A DNA stretch of 11,735 bases, taken from the NCBI GenBank assembly GCA_964384625.1, contig CAYLNH010000232.1, forward strand, positions 1-11,735, written 5' to 3'. This document shows positions 5,929 through 11,735 of this stretch, piece by piece (the stretch's first letter is position 1; every line of letters starts with the position of its first letter). The notes beneath the pieces were generated by a model. That model saw only the letters and a list, made by a program, of their open reading frames with translations, did no database searches and was not told the origin of the DNA. The stretch is from CAYLNH01 sp964384625 (GTDB taxonomy: Bacteria; Verrucomicrobiota; Lentisphaeria; JABSQK01). A program made the translations under genes and the position numbers.

Positions 5929-7947
5929 ATGAGCAGTGTCCTGGAAGAAATTCGCGACCGAATTCTGCAATTGCGTCAAGATGCCGGGATGCCGGAGCGC
6001 CGGATCACCGATGCCGGGTTGGATACGTCCCGGCGCTGGGCCGCGGCGGTCAAGTGCGGCTCGATCTATTTCTACAACACCGAGAAGGTCCACATCGGCC
6101 TGCGCAATATCGACTGGGCCGGCAGTCACATCCACCATCAGGAATGGCCGGCGCAGCTCAATCGCTTCTTCTGGCTGGCACACCTGGCCAATGTCTGGAA
6201 TGCCGACGGTGATCAGGAGATGCCGCGACTGGCATACGCCACCATCGAGGATTGGATTAGACAGCATCCGGCGTATGCGGCCGACACTGCAATGGCGCCC
6301 GGCGACAACACGCTGAACCTGTCCATTCGCCTGGGGCAGGCGGGCTGGGGCGGCTGGTGGAACGCGGCCGTCGAGTTCGTCGGCACGTCCGCCTTTGACG
6401 ATGAATTCGTGGAACGCATGCTCAAGTCGACTCGCGGCCAGATCGACTACCTCCACGCCCACCTGAGCGCCCGCGGCAACTGGCGGATCAGCCAACTCAA
6501 CTGCATGCTGTTCTGCGGCCTCGTGCTGCCGGGCTTCGAAGATTGTGCCGACTTCGCGGCGCGCGGCCTGCGCGAGGCCATGCACCGCCAGGTCGAGGCG
6601 GACGGTTCCCACTGCGAACACACCCCCGGGTATCACGGCTGGATGGCCCGCGTGGCGACGTCTCTGTGGCGCTTGGGCCGGGCGCGACCGGAGCTCCCCC
6701 TGCAGATTGACAGCGAGCGCCTCCTGCGCATGTGGGACTATGCCGTAGCCGCGGCCGCGCCGAACGGCGCCGCCGCCGGCCTGCACGACAGCGGCGTCTG
6801 GACGGAACAGCCGCAGACCGGTCACGCCGAAACACGGCAGCAGATCCTGGCAACAAGCGGACTTCCCGCGGAACGTGTCTGGGATCCCCAGACGCAGCCG
6901 AGCCGCTGGTTCCCGGATGCCGGCCAGCTCTACCTGCGGGACGGCTGGGACAAGTCGGCCACGTTCATCACGTTTGACGCAACGCGCTGGGGCGGCGGTC
7001 ACTGCCATCTGAGCCGGTTGGCGGTCAGCCTCTATGCCGGCGGCCGCATGCTGTTGTATGACCCCGGGATCTTCAGCTATGAGATGTCCGACCCCTTCGC
7101 CGCCCACGGCAAGTCAACGGCGGCGCACAACACACTCCAGGTCGACGGCCGCAATCAGTCGCCGGCCAATCCGGATGCCTCGGAGGTCTATCTGGGGCAG
7201 CACTTCGCCGTTGCGCGTTCCACCTATGTTGGCGGCTATTTCACCGGCCGCTACCACTGGAGCTTTGTCGACGGCCTGGGCGACTGCATTCCCGGCAGCC
7301 ACAGCCGGACCCTGCTCTGGGTCAAGGGCCGGTATGCTCTGGTCTTCGACCGCCTGGCCGTCGACCGGGCGGACTGCCCGTTCAGCGCTGCCTGGCAATT
7401 GCCGGCCGGCGAGTTCGGCCTCGACGCCGACCACGCCCGGGTCTGGACCACCGGCGAGCAGACCAACATTCTGGTTCAGTGTTTGACGTTGGGCCGGGAA
7501 CTGGAGACCGCCGTTCATGTCGGCGAAGAAGACCCGCTTCGCGGCTGGCTGCCGCGGGATGCCCACGGCGGCCGCCGACCGGCGCCGCAGGTGTCGTTCC
7601 AGGGCCGCACCGACGGGCCGGCGGATCTGGTGACGCTGCTGCTGCCGTTCTGCGGGACGGATGCGCCGAGACCGAAAGTCCTGCACCTGCATTGCGAGGA
7701 AACCGGCGCCCGCGGCATCGAACTGAAATGGGCCGGCGGCACGGTCGACACCGTGGTCTACATGCCCGGGTTCAATCTGATGGCCGGCTATTGCGGCCCG
7801 ATCCGGACCGACGGCACGCTGGCCTTCGTCGAAAAGCAGGGCAATGACCCGGTACGCGCGCTGGTCTACGATGGGTTCGGCGTATGCATCGACCGCCACG
7901 AACTGATTCAGCAGACGGCCGCCGGGACCTACGAATGGACGACCTGA
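5929..7947 (+). CDS. Heparinase II/III-type polysaccharide lyase family protein
   Basis: A 672-residue protein with the heparinase II/III architecture: an N-terminal (alpha/alpha) toroid (about 1-310) followed by a beta-sandwich domain. Family enzymes cleave uronic-acid polysaccharides (heparan, alginate and similar) by beta-elimination. Seen motifs are DGSHCEHTPGYHGW in the toroid, with Glu230, Tyr235 and His236 as active-site candidates; RWGGGHCHLSRLAVSLYAGG with His358 and His360; DPGIFSYE; and HGKSTAAHNTLQVDGRNQ (393-410), a hallmark of the domain. The usual Asp after the GHxH stretch is replaced by Leu-Ser, so metal binding may differ. No signal peptide is visible, unlike most secreted lyases, which suggests action on imported oligosaccharides. 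ATG 5929 is chosen because GAAAGGA ends 8 bases upstream; ATG 5908 is in frame but lacks such a site. AraC2 is the upstream neighbour. The exact substrate cannot be told. Confidence 0.88.
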   Translation: MSSVLEEIRDRILQLRQDAGMPERRITDAGLDTSRRWAAAVKCGSIYFYNTEKVHIGLRNIDWAGSHIHHQEWPAQLNRFFWLAHLANVWNADGDQEMPRLAYATIEDWIRQHPAYAADTAMAPGDNTLNLSIRLGQAGWGGWWNAAVEFVGTSAFDDEFVERMLKSTRGQIDYLHAHLSARGNWRISQLNCMLFCGLVLPGFEDCADFAARGLREAMHRQVEADGSHCEHTPGYHGWMARVATSLWRLGRARPELPLQIDSERLLRMWDYAVAAAAPNGAAAGLHDSGVWTEQPQTGHAETRQQILATSGLPAERVWDPQTQPSRWFPDAGQLYLRDGWDKSATFITFDATRWGGGHCHLSRLAVSLYAGGRMLLYDPGIFSYEMSDPFAAHGKSTAAHNTLQVDGRNQSPANPDASEVYLGQHFAVARSTYVGGYFTGRYHWSFVDGLGDCIPGSHSRTLLWVKGRYALVFDRLAVDRADCPFSAAWQLPAGEFGLDADHARVWTTGEQTNILVQCLTLGRELETAVHVGEEDPLRGWLPRDAHGGRRPAPQVSFQGRTDGPADLVTLLLPFCGTDAPRPKVLHLHCEETGARGIELKWAGGTVDTVVYMPGFNLMAGYCGPIRTDGTLAFVEKQGNDPVRALVYDGFGVCIDRHELIQQTAAGTYEWTT

Positions 7948-7957
7948 TGCGTCGTTC

Positions 7958-7971
7958 GGCCGCCGGCCTTT
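7958..7971 (+). terminator. Weak terminator-like hairpin after the lyase gene
   Basis: GGCC (7958-7961), loop GCC and GGCC (7965-7968) form a short stem followed by TTT. It lies 10 bases past the lyase stop codon. The stem is short and the T run minimal, so any intrinsic termination here would be inefficient. The stronger structures further on (8054-8231) may do the job. Confidence 0.25.
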
Positions 7972-8040
7972 AACCAGAAAAACAGCGCCGCAAGCTCAGC
8001 TCCATCCGGCACGAAGAGGGTGCGGCATCGGGTTCCGGCT

Positions 8041-8246
8041 CGCCGCGAAGAGACCCCGAGCTCAGCTTGGGGAGTGTCTGTACCCCCTTCAGTTCAACCG
8101 GCACACCAGAACCCCCGATTCTGGCTCCGGACCCGGCAAACATGTTTGCCGATTCCGGAGGCAAAGGCGGGAGAGCCGGGGCCAATACGAAACTGAAGCG
8201 AGGCTGACACTCCCCCGGCACAGCCGGGGGGATCTTCTCGCGGCGG
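8041..8246. repeat. Large imperfect inverted repeat (REP/BIME- or MITE-like element)
   Basis: It fills most of the 338-base gene-free stretch 7948-8285. The two arms share blocks in the same order: CGCCGCGA (8041-8048) with TCGCGGCG (8238-8245); GGGGAGTGTC (8069-8078) with GACACTCCCC (8206-8215); CTTCAGTT (8087-8094) with AACTGAAG (8191-8198); and a central palindrome. Each arm also has its own hairpin at the matching place: CCCC-GAGCT-C-AGCTT-GGGG (8054-8072) on the left and CCCCCGGC-ACA-GCCGGGGG (8212-8230) on the right. The bases differ but the pairing is kept. CGGCT flanks the element at 8036-8040 and 8247-8251, a possible target duplication. GCAAGCT (7990-7996) and AGCTTGC (8254-8260) suggest weaker symmetry further out. 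No coding frame is inside. Confidence 0.7.
8125..8160. repeat. 36-bp near-perfect palindrome at the repeat centre
   Basis: The core CGGCAAACATGTTTGCCG (8134-8151) is an 18-bp perfect palindrome. It is flanked by CTCCGG (8125-8130) and CCGGAG (8155-8160), so 16 of 18 positions pair across the axis with no loop. It is the symmetry centre of the larger inverted repeat. It could extrude as a cruciform, bind a dimeric protein, or serve as a bidirectional terminator between the convergent lyase and AraC3 genes. Confidence 0.75.
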
Positions 8247-8285
8247 CGGCTGCAGCTTGCTCGGGCGGCACTGCGGCAAGAGCTA

Positions 8286-9104
8286 CTACGACACAGCGCG
8301 GCGGCGCCACACTCCGGGGCTGACGCCCTTCTCCCGGCGAAACTGGTGGGAAAAATACACGACGTCGCTGTAGCCGGATGCCGTTGCCACCCGCCGGATC
8401 GGCCAATCCGTTTCCCGCAGCAGTTTGCAGGCGCGCGCGAGCCGGGTCGCGATCAGCACTTCTACCGGGCTGCGTCCCAACTCCCGCTTGAAGTGCAGAA
8501 ACAGCGACGACCGCGAGACGTTGAAGGCCCGGCTGATCTGCTCGACGTTCAGGCCGCGATCCACTTCGTGTTCCATCAACTCCACGGCCCGCGCCACCAG
8601 GGATCGCGCCGGCGGTTTTACCTCGCGGTGGTCACAGCCGGCCAGCATCTCATGCAGCACCGATACCGCTTCCAGGTTGGTCCGGCGCCGATGGTTGTGC
8701 GCCATCGCCATCAACTGCTGGAAACCGCGCCGCACCGCCGCGGGCCGCTGCGCCGCGGCTGCCGGGCATTCCGGCGTCATTCCCATCGCCGCGATAAATT
8801 CCGCAATGCGGCTGCCGGCAAGCTTGGCCCAGTACACCGTGCAGTTGTCGTCATCCGGATCGCAGCGCCAGTGGCCGTGGCGCCGCTGCGGGAAAATCGT
8901 GAACATGGCGCCGGGTCCCAGGTCCGCGGCGTAGTCCGGCAGAGACTCCACCCGGAGGCGGCCGGCTTCAATCAGATGAATGCAGTAGAAATCCAGGCCG
9001 TCCTGCCGGCACAGCCGCCGGCAGTCTTTGCTGCCGACCGCCGTCGGCCAGACCGCCGCCCACGGCTCCGGATCCGGAGTCGGCCAATTCCGATAGTCAT
9101 TCAT
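8286..9104 (-). CDS. AraC-family transcriptional regulator (AraC3)
   Basis: A 272-residue AraC-type regulator. The N-terminal sensor (about 20-100) has the cupin-like pattern FYCIHLIEAGRLRVE...DLGPGAMFTIFPQRRHGHW. The C-terminal domain (about 170-268) has helix-turn-helix units NVEQISRAFNVSRSSLFLHF (186-205) and PIRRVATASGYSDVVYFSHQ (235-254), then FRREKGVSPGVWRRR. Its N-terminal domain is not obviously similar to those of AraC1 or AraC2, so a different ligand is likely. It is divergent from the glycyl radical enzyme gene across a 111-base gap and probably controls that gene. ATG 9104 has no Shine-Dalgarno sequence; a run of seven T residues precedes it in the mRNA sense, so translation may be weak or leaderless. 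Confidence 0.93.
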   Translation of the reverse strand: MNDYRNWPTPDPEPWAAVWPTAVGSKDCRRLCRQDGLDFYCIHLIEAGRLRVESLPDYAADLGPGAMFTIFPQRRHGHWRCDPDDDNCTVYWAKLAGSRIAEFIAAMGMTPECPAAAAQRPAAVRRGFQQLMAMAHNHRRRTNLEAVSVLHEMLAGCDHREVKPPARSLVARAVELMEHEVDRGLNVEQISRAFNVSRSSLFLHFKRELGRSPVEVLIATRLARACKLLRETDWPIRRVATASGYSDVVYFSHQFRREKGVSPGVWRRRAVS

Positions 9105-9162
9105 TCAACAAAAAAACAATTCTGTTTCAACAATCGTGATCTGGTATGTCGACCTGGATAAA
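9104..9162 (+). promoter_or_regulatory. Candidate AraC3 operator and promoter of the glycyl radical enzyme
   Basis: TTCAACAA occurs twice in direct orientation, at 9104-9111 and 9126-9133, a period of 22 bp. The first copy touches the AraC3 start codon. A -10-like GATAAA (9157-9162, four of six consensus bases) begins 24 bases after the second copy, and the hexamer 17 bases upstream of it (TCGTGA, 9134-9139) is a poor -35. This repeats the layout in front of URO-D protein 1. Nearby, GGCGG-TT-CCGCC (9185-9196) is a small hairpin in the leader. The start codon at 9216 has AGGA (9203-9206) nine bases upstream. Confidence 0.42.
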
Positions 9163-9215
9163 GCCATATTGACCAGTGAAAGAAGGCGGTTCCGCCAAGA
9201 ACAGGATAGCCCGAA

Positions 9216-11528
9216 ATGAACGTTCCTGCAAGTGACGCGCGCAGATCGATAAACAAATATACTACAGAACTTCGGGATTGCGTTCTGCGCTTTGCCGATG
9301 ACCCGGATCCGTTTGTGCGGGGACTGGCGGCGACGGAAGTATACCGCGATCAAGCGGAGCTGCCGGTGGTGGTGAAGCGCGCGGAGGTCTGTGCCCGGGC
9401 CGCCGAACGCCTGCGCCCGGTGGTCTTGCCGCAAACGCGACTGCTCAGTTGTCACTATCGCCGCCGTCGCGTGCACGGCGGGGTAAACGATGAGAACAGC
9501 TGGCGCGTGCCGGCCGCCTTTCCGGAACGCGGCGGCGACTGGGATCATCCGGCCGTTCCCCCGGCGGTCCGGGAGGTCCTGGCGTTCTGGCGCGAGCCCC
9601 GGCTGGGCGGGCGGAACGTGATCCGTCAGGAACACTCCTGGCTCGGGCGCTACGGCATTGCCAACCCCCACGGCTGGGCCAACGGCCATACCCTGCCGGA
9701 CCACGGCATTCTGCTGACGCACGGCGTTGACGGTCTGCGGGCGCAGATTGCCGCACGGCGGGAGCAGGCCGTCACGCCGGCCCAGACCAACCAGTTGCGG
9801 GCGATGGACCGGTGTCTGGAGGGCCTGAGCAATCATGCCGCGGGCTGCGCCGCCGCCGCCCGGGAGACGGCGCGCGGCGTCGATGACCCCGGACTCCGGG
9901 AGCGCCTCTCGGCGACGGCTGATGTCGCGGCCGCAGTCGCGCATGCCGCGCCGACGACGTTTCACGAAGCACTGCAGTTGCTGTTGTTCAGCAACTTCAT
10001 GGATCTGCTGGACAACCGCGGCGACGCCTATTCGTTCAGCCGGGCGGATCAGTTGCTGTTGCCGTTCTACGCGGCCGACCGGGCCGCCGGCCGGCTGGAC
10101 GCCGATGAGGCGTTCGATCTGGTCTGTCAGTTTGTGGCTCGCATGTGGGGCGAACAGACGTCGATGAATCTGACGCTCGGCGGGCTGACGCCGGCCGGTG
10201 ACGACGGTACGAACGCCTTGTCATACATGTTTCTGGAAGCGATGGAGGCGACGGAACTGGCGGTCGACCTTTCGGTGCGGCTGCATGCCGACAGCCCGGA
10301 GGACTTCCGGCGGCTGGCGGCCCGGGTCATCCGCCGCGGTTTCGGCCGGCCCAGCCTTTACAACGACGACGTCACCGTTCCGGCGCTGGTCCGCCACGGC
10401 ATCGACATGGCCGACGCCCGCGATTACGCCCCGCTGGGCTGCGTCGAGGTCATGATCCCGGGGCGGTCCGCGTTCCGGACGATGTGCTTCGGGATGAACC
10501 TGACCAAGGTCCTCGAGCTGGTCGTCAACCGGGGGCGGTGTCTGATCACCGGCGATACGGTCTGGGACGATGTGCCGGCCGCCTACGACAGTTTTCAGGA
10601 TCTGCTTGATGAATACTACCGGCGCATCCAGGCGGTCGTCAACCTCGGGGTGGAGATCATCCGCGAAGACGAACGCCTCGAGTCGACGGTGGTGCCGCGG
10701 CCGTGGCTGACGGTCCTGTCGCGCGGCGGCATCGCGGCGGCCGTCGATCTCACTGCCGGCCAGCCGAAGTATGATCCGGTTGGCGTCACGACCGACGGCA
10801 TGGCGGACGTTGCCAATTCGCTGTATGCCATTCGCGAGTTGGTTTTTGACCGGGACGAATTGTCGTTTCACGAGCTGCAGGAGGTCCTGCGCGCGGATTG
10901 GCGTGGGCAGGAGAACCTGCGGCAGCGGGTCTTGAACAAGCTGCCGCGATTCGGTCAGGACGATCCCGCCGTGAACGCGGTTGCCCGCGACGTGGCGGCC
11001 CGGTTTGCCGGTTGTTTCGCGCGCCATCGCACGTTCTACGGCGGTCCGTTCCTGCCGTTGATCTTCGGTGTTTCCACCAGCCTGATCCGCGGGCGGGCGC
11101 CGAAGACCGGCGCCACGGCGTCGGGCCGCCGGGCGGGCGGACCGCTGGCGATGTCGCTGCAGGCAGCGAGCGCGGGGCGCCAGGGATGCACCACGGAGCT
11201 GCTGCGGTCGATCACCGCGATCGACTTCTCCGACTATGCCGGCGGCATCAGCAATGTGCAGGAACTGGACCCCAGCCATTATCTGGGGGCATCCGGACTT
11301 GAGCGGTTGATCGAACTGATCCGCACGTTCTTCGCCGACGGCGGTATGGAGTTGTCGCTGAACTTCCACAACGAGGAGACGCTGCGGGCGGCGCAGCGCG
11401 ATCCCGAGCGGCACCAGTTCCTGATGGTCCGGCTCTTCGGCCTGAGCGCGCGTTTCGTGACGCTGTCGGCGGACGTGCAGGAAGACGTTATCCAACGCGT
11501 CGTCACTGCTGCGGCCCGCGCGGGGTAG
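9216..11528 (+). CDS. Glycyl radical enzyme, PFL/dehydratase-type, unassigned substrate
   Basis: A 770-residue, full-length glycyl radical enzyme. The PFL-type barrel domain spans about 70-620. Seen motifs are SFSRADQLLLPFYAADRAAGRL, the NLTLGG strand (Asn318), RPSLYNDDVTVPALVRHGI, and DYAPLGCVEVMIPGRSA with the thiyl-radical Cys409 and Glu411 in the GCxE arrangement of glycerol/choline/hydroxyproline-type enzymes. FGMNLTKVLELVVNRG follows, as usual. The C-terminal radical domain has the ATxxGRxxGxPLAMS region and FLMVRLFGLSARFVTLSADVQEDVI, placing the radical at Gly742, 28 residues from the end. The usual RVxGY is RLFGL here. GCxE favours a dehydratase or C-X lyase over PFL itself; the substrate is unknown. 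The enzyme needs a radical-SAM activating enzyme, which is absent from the window. ATG 9216 has AGGA at good spacing. It is divergent from AraC3. Confidence 0.92.
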   Translation: MNVPASDARRSINKYTTELRDCVLRFADDPDPFVRGLAATEVYRDQAELPVVVKRAEVCARAAERLRPVVLPQTRLLSCHYRRRRVHGGVNDENSWRVPAAFPERGGDWDHPAVPPAVREVLAFWREPRLGGRNVIRQEHSWLGRYGIANPHGWANGHTLPDHGILLTHGVDGLRAQIAARREQAVTPAQTNQLRAMDRCLEGLSNHAAGCAAAARETARGVDDPGLRERLSATADVAAAVAHAAPTTFHEALQLLLFSNFMDLLDNRGDAYSFSRADQLLLPFYAADRAAGRLDADEAFDLVCQFVARMWGEQTSMNLTLGGLTPAGDDGTNALSYMFLEAMEATELAVDLSVRLHADSPEDFRRLAARVIRRGFGRPSLYNDDVTVPALVRHGIDMADARDYAPLGCVEVMIPGRSAFRTMCFGMNLTKVLELVVNRGRCLITGDTVWDDVPAAYDSFQDLLDEYYRRIQAVVNLGVEIIREDERLESTVVPRPWLTVLSRGGIAAAVDLTAGQPKYDPVGVTTDGMADVANSLYAIRELVFDRDELSFHELQEVLRADWRGQENLRQRVLNKLPRFGQDDPAVNAVARDVAARFAGCFARHRTFYGGPFLPLIFGVSTSLIRGRAPKTGATASGRRAGGPLAMSLQAASAGRQGCTTELLRSITAIDFSDYAGGISNVQELDPSHYLGASGLERLIELIRTFFADGGMELSLNFHNEETLRAAQRDPERHQFLMVRLFGLSARFVTLSADVQEDVIQRVVTAAARAG

Positions 11529-11735
11529 GAGCGGCCCGGAAATCAGCTGGCGCTTTGCCGAAAATGCCCGGCGCCAGGGAACCCATTGCCCCAACAGAAT
11601 CCCGCGCGAAAAGGAGAGAGCGCCGCCGCGGTACTGTCGTCGACCGATCGTCCCAGGCTGCCGGAGAAGGCCAGCGGAGACGTAAGTACTCGACCAGCCC
11701 CGTCGGCGTTCATCTCCTGTTTCCGGCCTCCACGG
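11529..11735. other. 3' flank of the glycyl radical enzyme gene, no gene recognised
   Basis: CTGGCGC (11547-11553) and GCGCCAG (11571-11577) form a 7-bp stem with a 17-base loop; no T run follows, so it is at best a weak terminator. AAAAGGAG at 11609-11616 resembles a ribosome-binding site, but no ATG, GTG or TTG lies at suitable spacing. No frame here shows recognisable protein features. Confidence 0.5.

Noticed and set aside
5725..7107. 460-codon minus-strand open frame opposite the lyase gene
   Set aside because: Antisense shadow of a recognised gene; low-complexity composition and no motif.
8041..8246. CRISPR array or insertion-sequence transposase
   Set aside because: There are only two inverted arms with no regular direct repeat-spacer units, and no transposase-like coding frame in or next to the element.
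10221..11594. 457-codon minus-strand open frame opposite the glycyl radical enzyme
   Set aside because: Antisense to the conserved radical domain; no recognisable protein features.
11609..11735. Start of an activating-enzyme gene after the AAAAGGAG at 11609
   Set aside because: No start codon lies at a workable distance, and no CxxxCxxC motif appears in any frame before the window ends.

Overview
This GC-rich bacterial window holds eight complete protein genes and no RNA genes. Three genes are AraC-family regulators. The others are two uroporphyrinogen-decarboxylase (URO-D)-superfamily proteins, an ADP-ribosylglycohydrolase-family protein, a heparinase II/III-type polysaccharide lyase and a glycyl radical enzyme of the pyruvate formate-lyase (PFL) type. 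From general knowledge, AraC regulators next to single catabolic enzymes, together with expanded URO-D-like, heparinase-like and PFL-like families, are typical of the Planctomycetota / Verrucomicrobiota-Lentisphaerota / Hydrogenedentota groups. That placement is inference, because no marker gene is present. The glycyl radical enzyme points to anaerobic metabolism, since the radical is destroyed by oxygen.

Layout: (A) 1-2206: AraC1 (-) is divergent from URO-D protein 1 (+), with an AT-rich control region between them. (B) 2402-4821: a probable two-gene minus-strand operon, ADP-ribosylglycohydrolase then URO-D protein 2. (C) 4917-7947: AraC2 (+), divergent from operon B, followed by the lyase (+) behind its own good sigma70-like promoter. 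(D) 7948-8285: a gene-free stretch between convergent genes, filled by a large imperfect inverted repeat that looks like a REP/BIME- or MITE-type element. (E) 8286-11528: AraC3 (-) divergent from the glycyl radical enzyme (+). The last ~200 bases hold no recognisable gene.

The recurring design is one AraC regulator facing one enzyme or enzyme operon across a short control region. In modules A and E that region carries a 7-8 base direct repeat with a 21 or 22 bp period, the usual spacing of AraC half-sites, ending 24-25 bases before a (C/G)ATAAA -10 candidate. The regulators differ from one another, so each probably senses its own ligand. A plausible reading is a carbohydrate or small-molecule scavenging region. 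The lyase would depolymerise uronic-acid glycans, and the URO-D-like proteins could move or remove methyl groups. The glycyl radical enzyme would do a radical elimination on an unknown substrate. Its activating enzyme, and any corrinoid protein for the URO-D proteins, are not in the window.

The most unusual items are: the glycyl radical enzyme, whose glycine motif reads RLFGL rather than RVxGY; URO-D protein 1, which lacks the H-x-C...C zinc ligands that URO-D protein 2 keeps; the shared promoter architecture; and the structured repeat at about 8041-8246.
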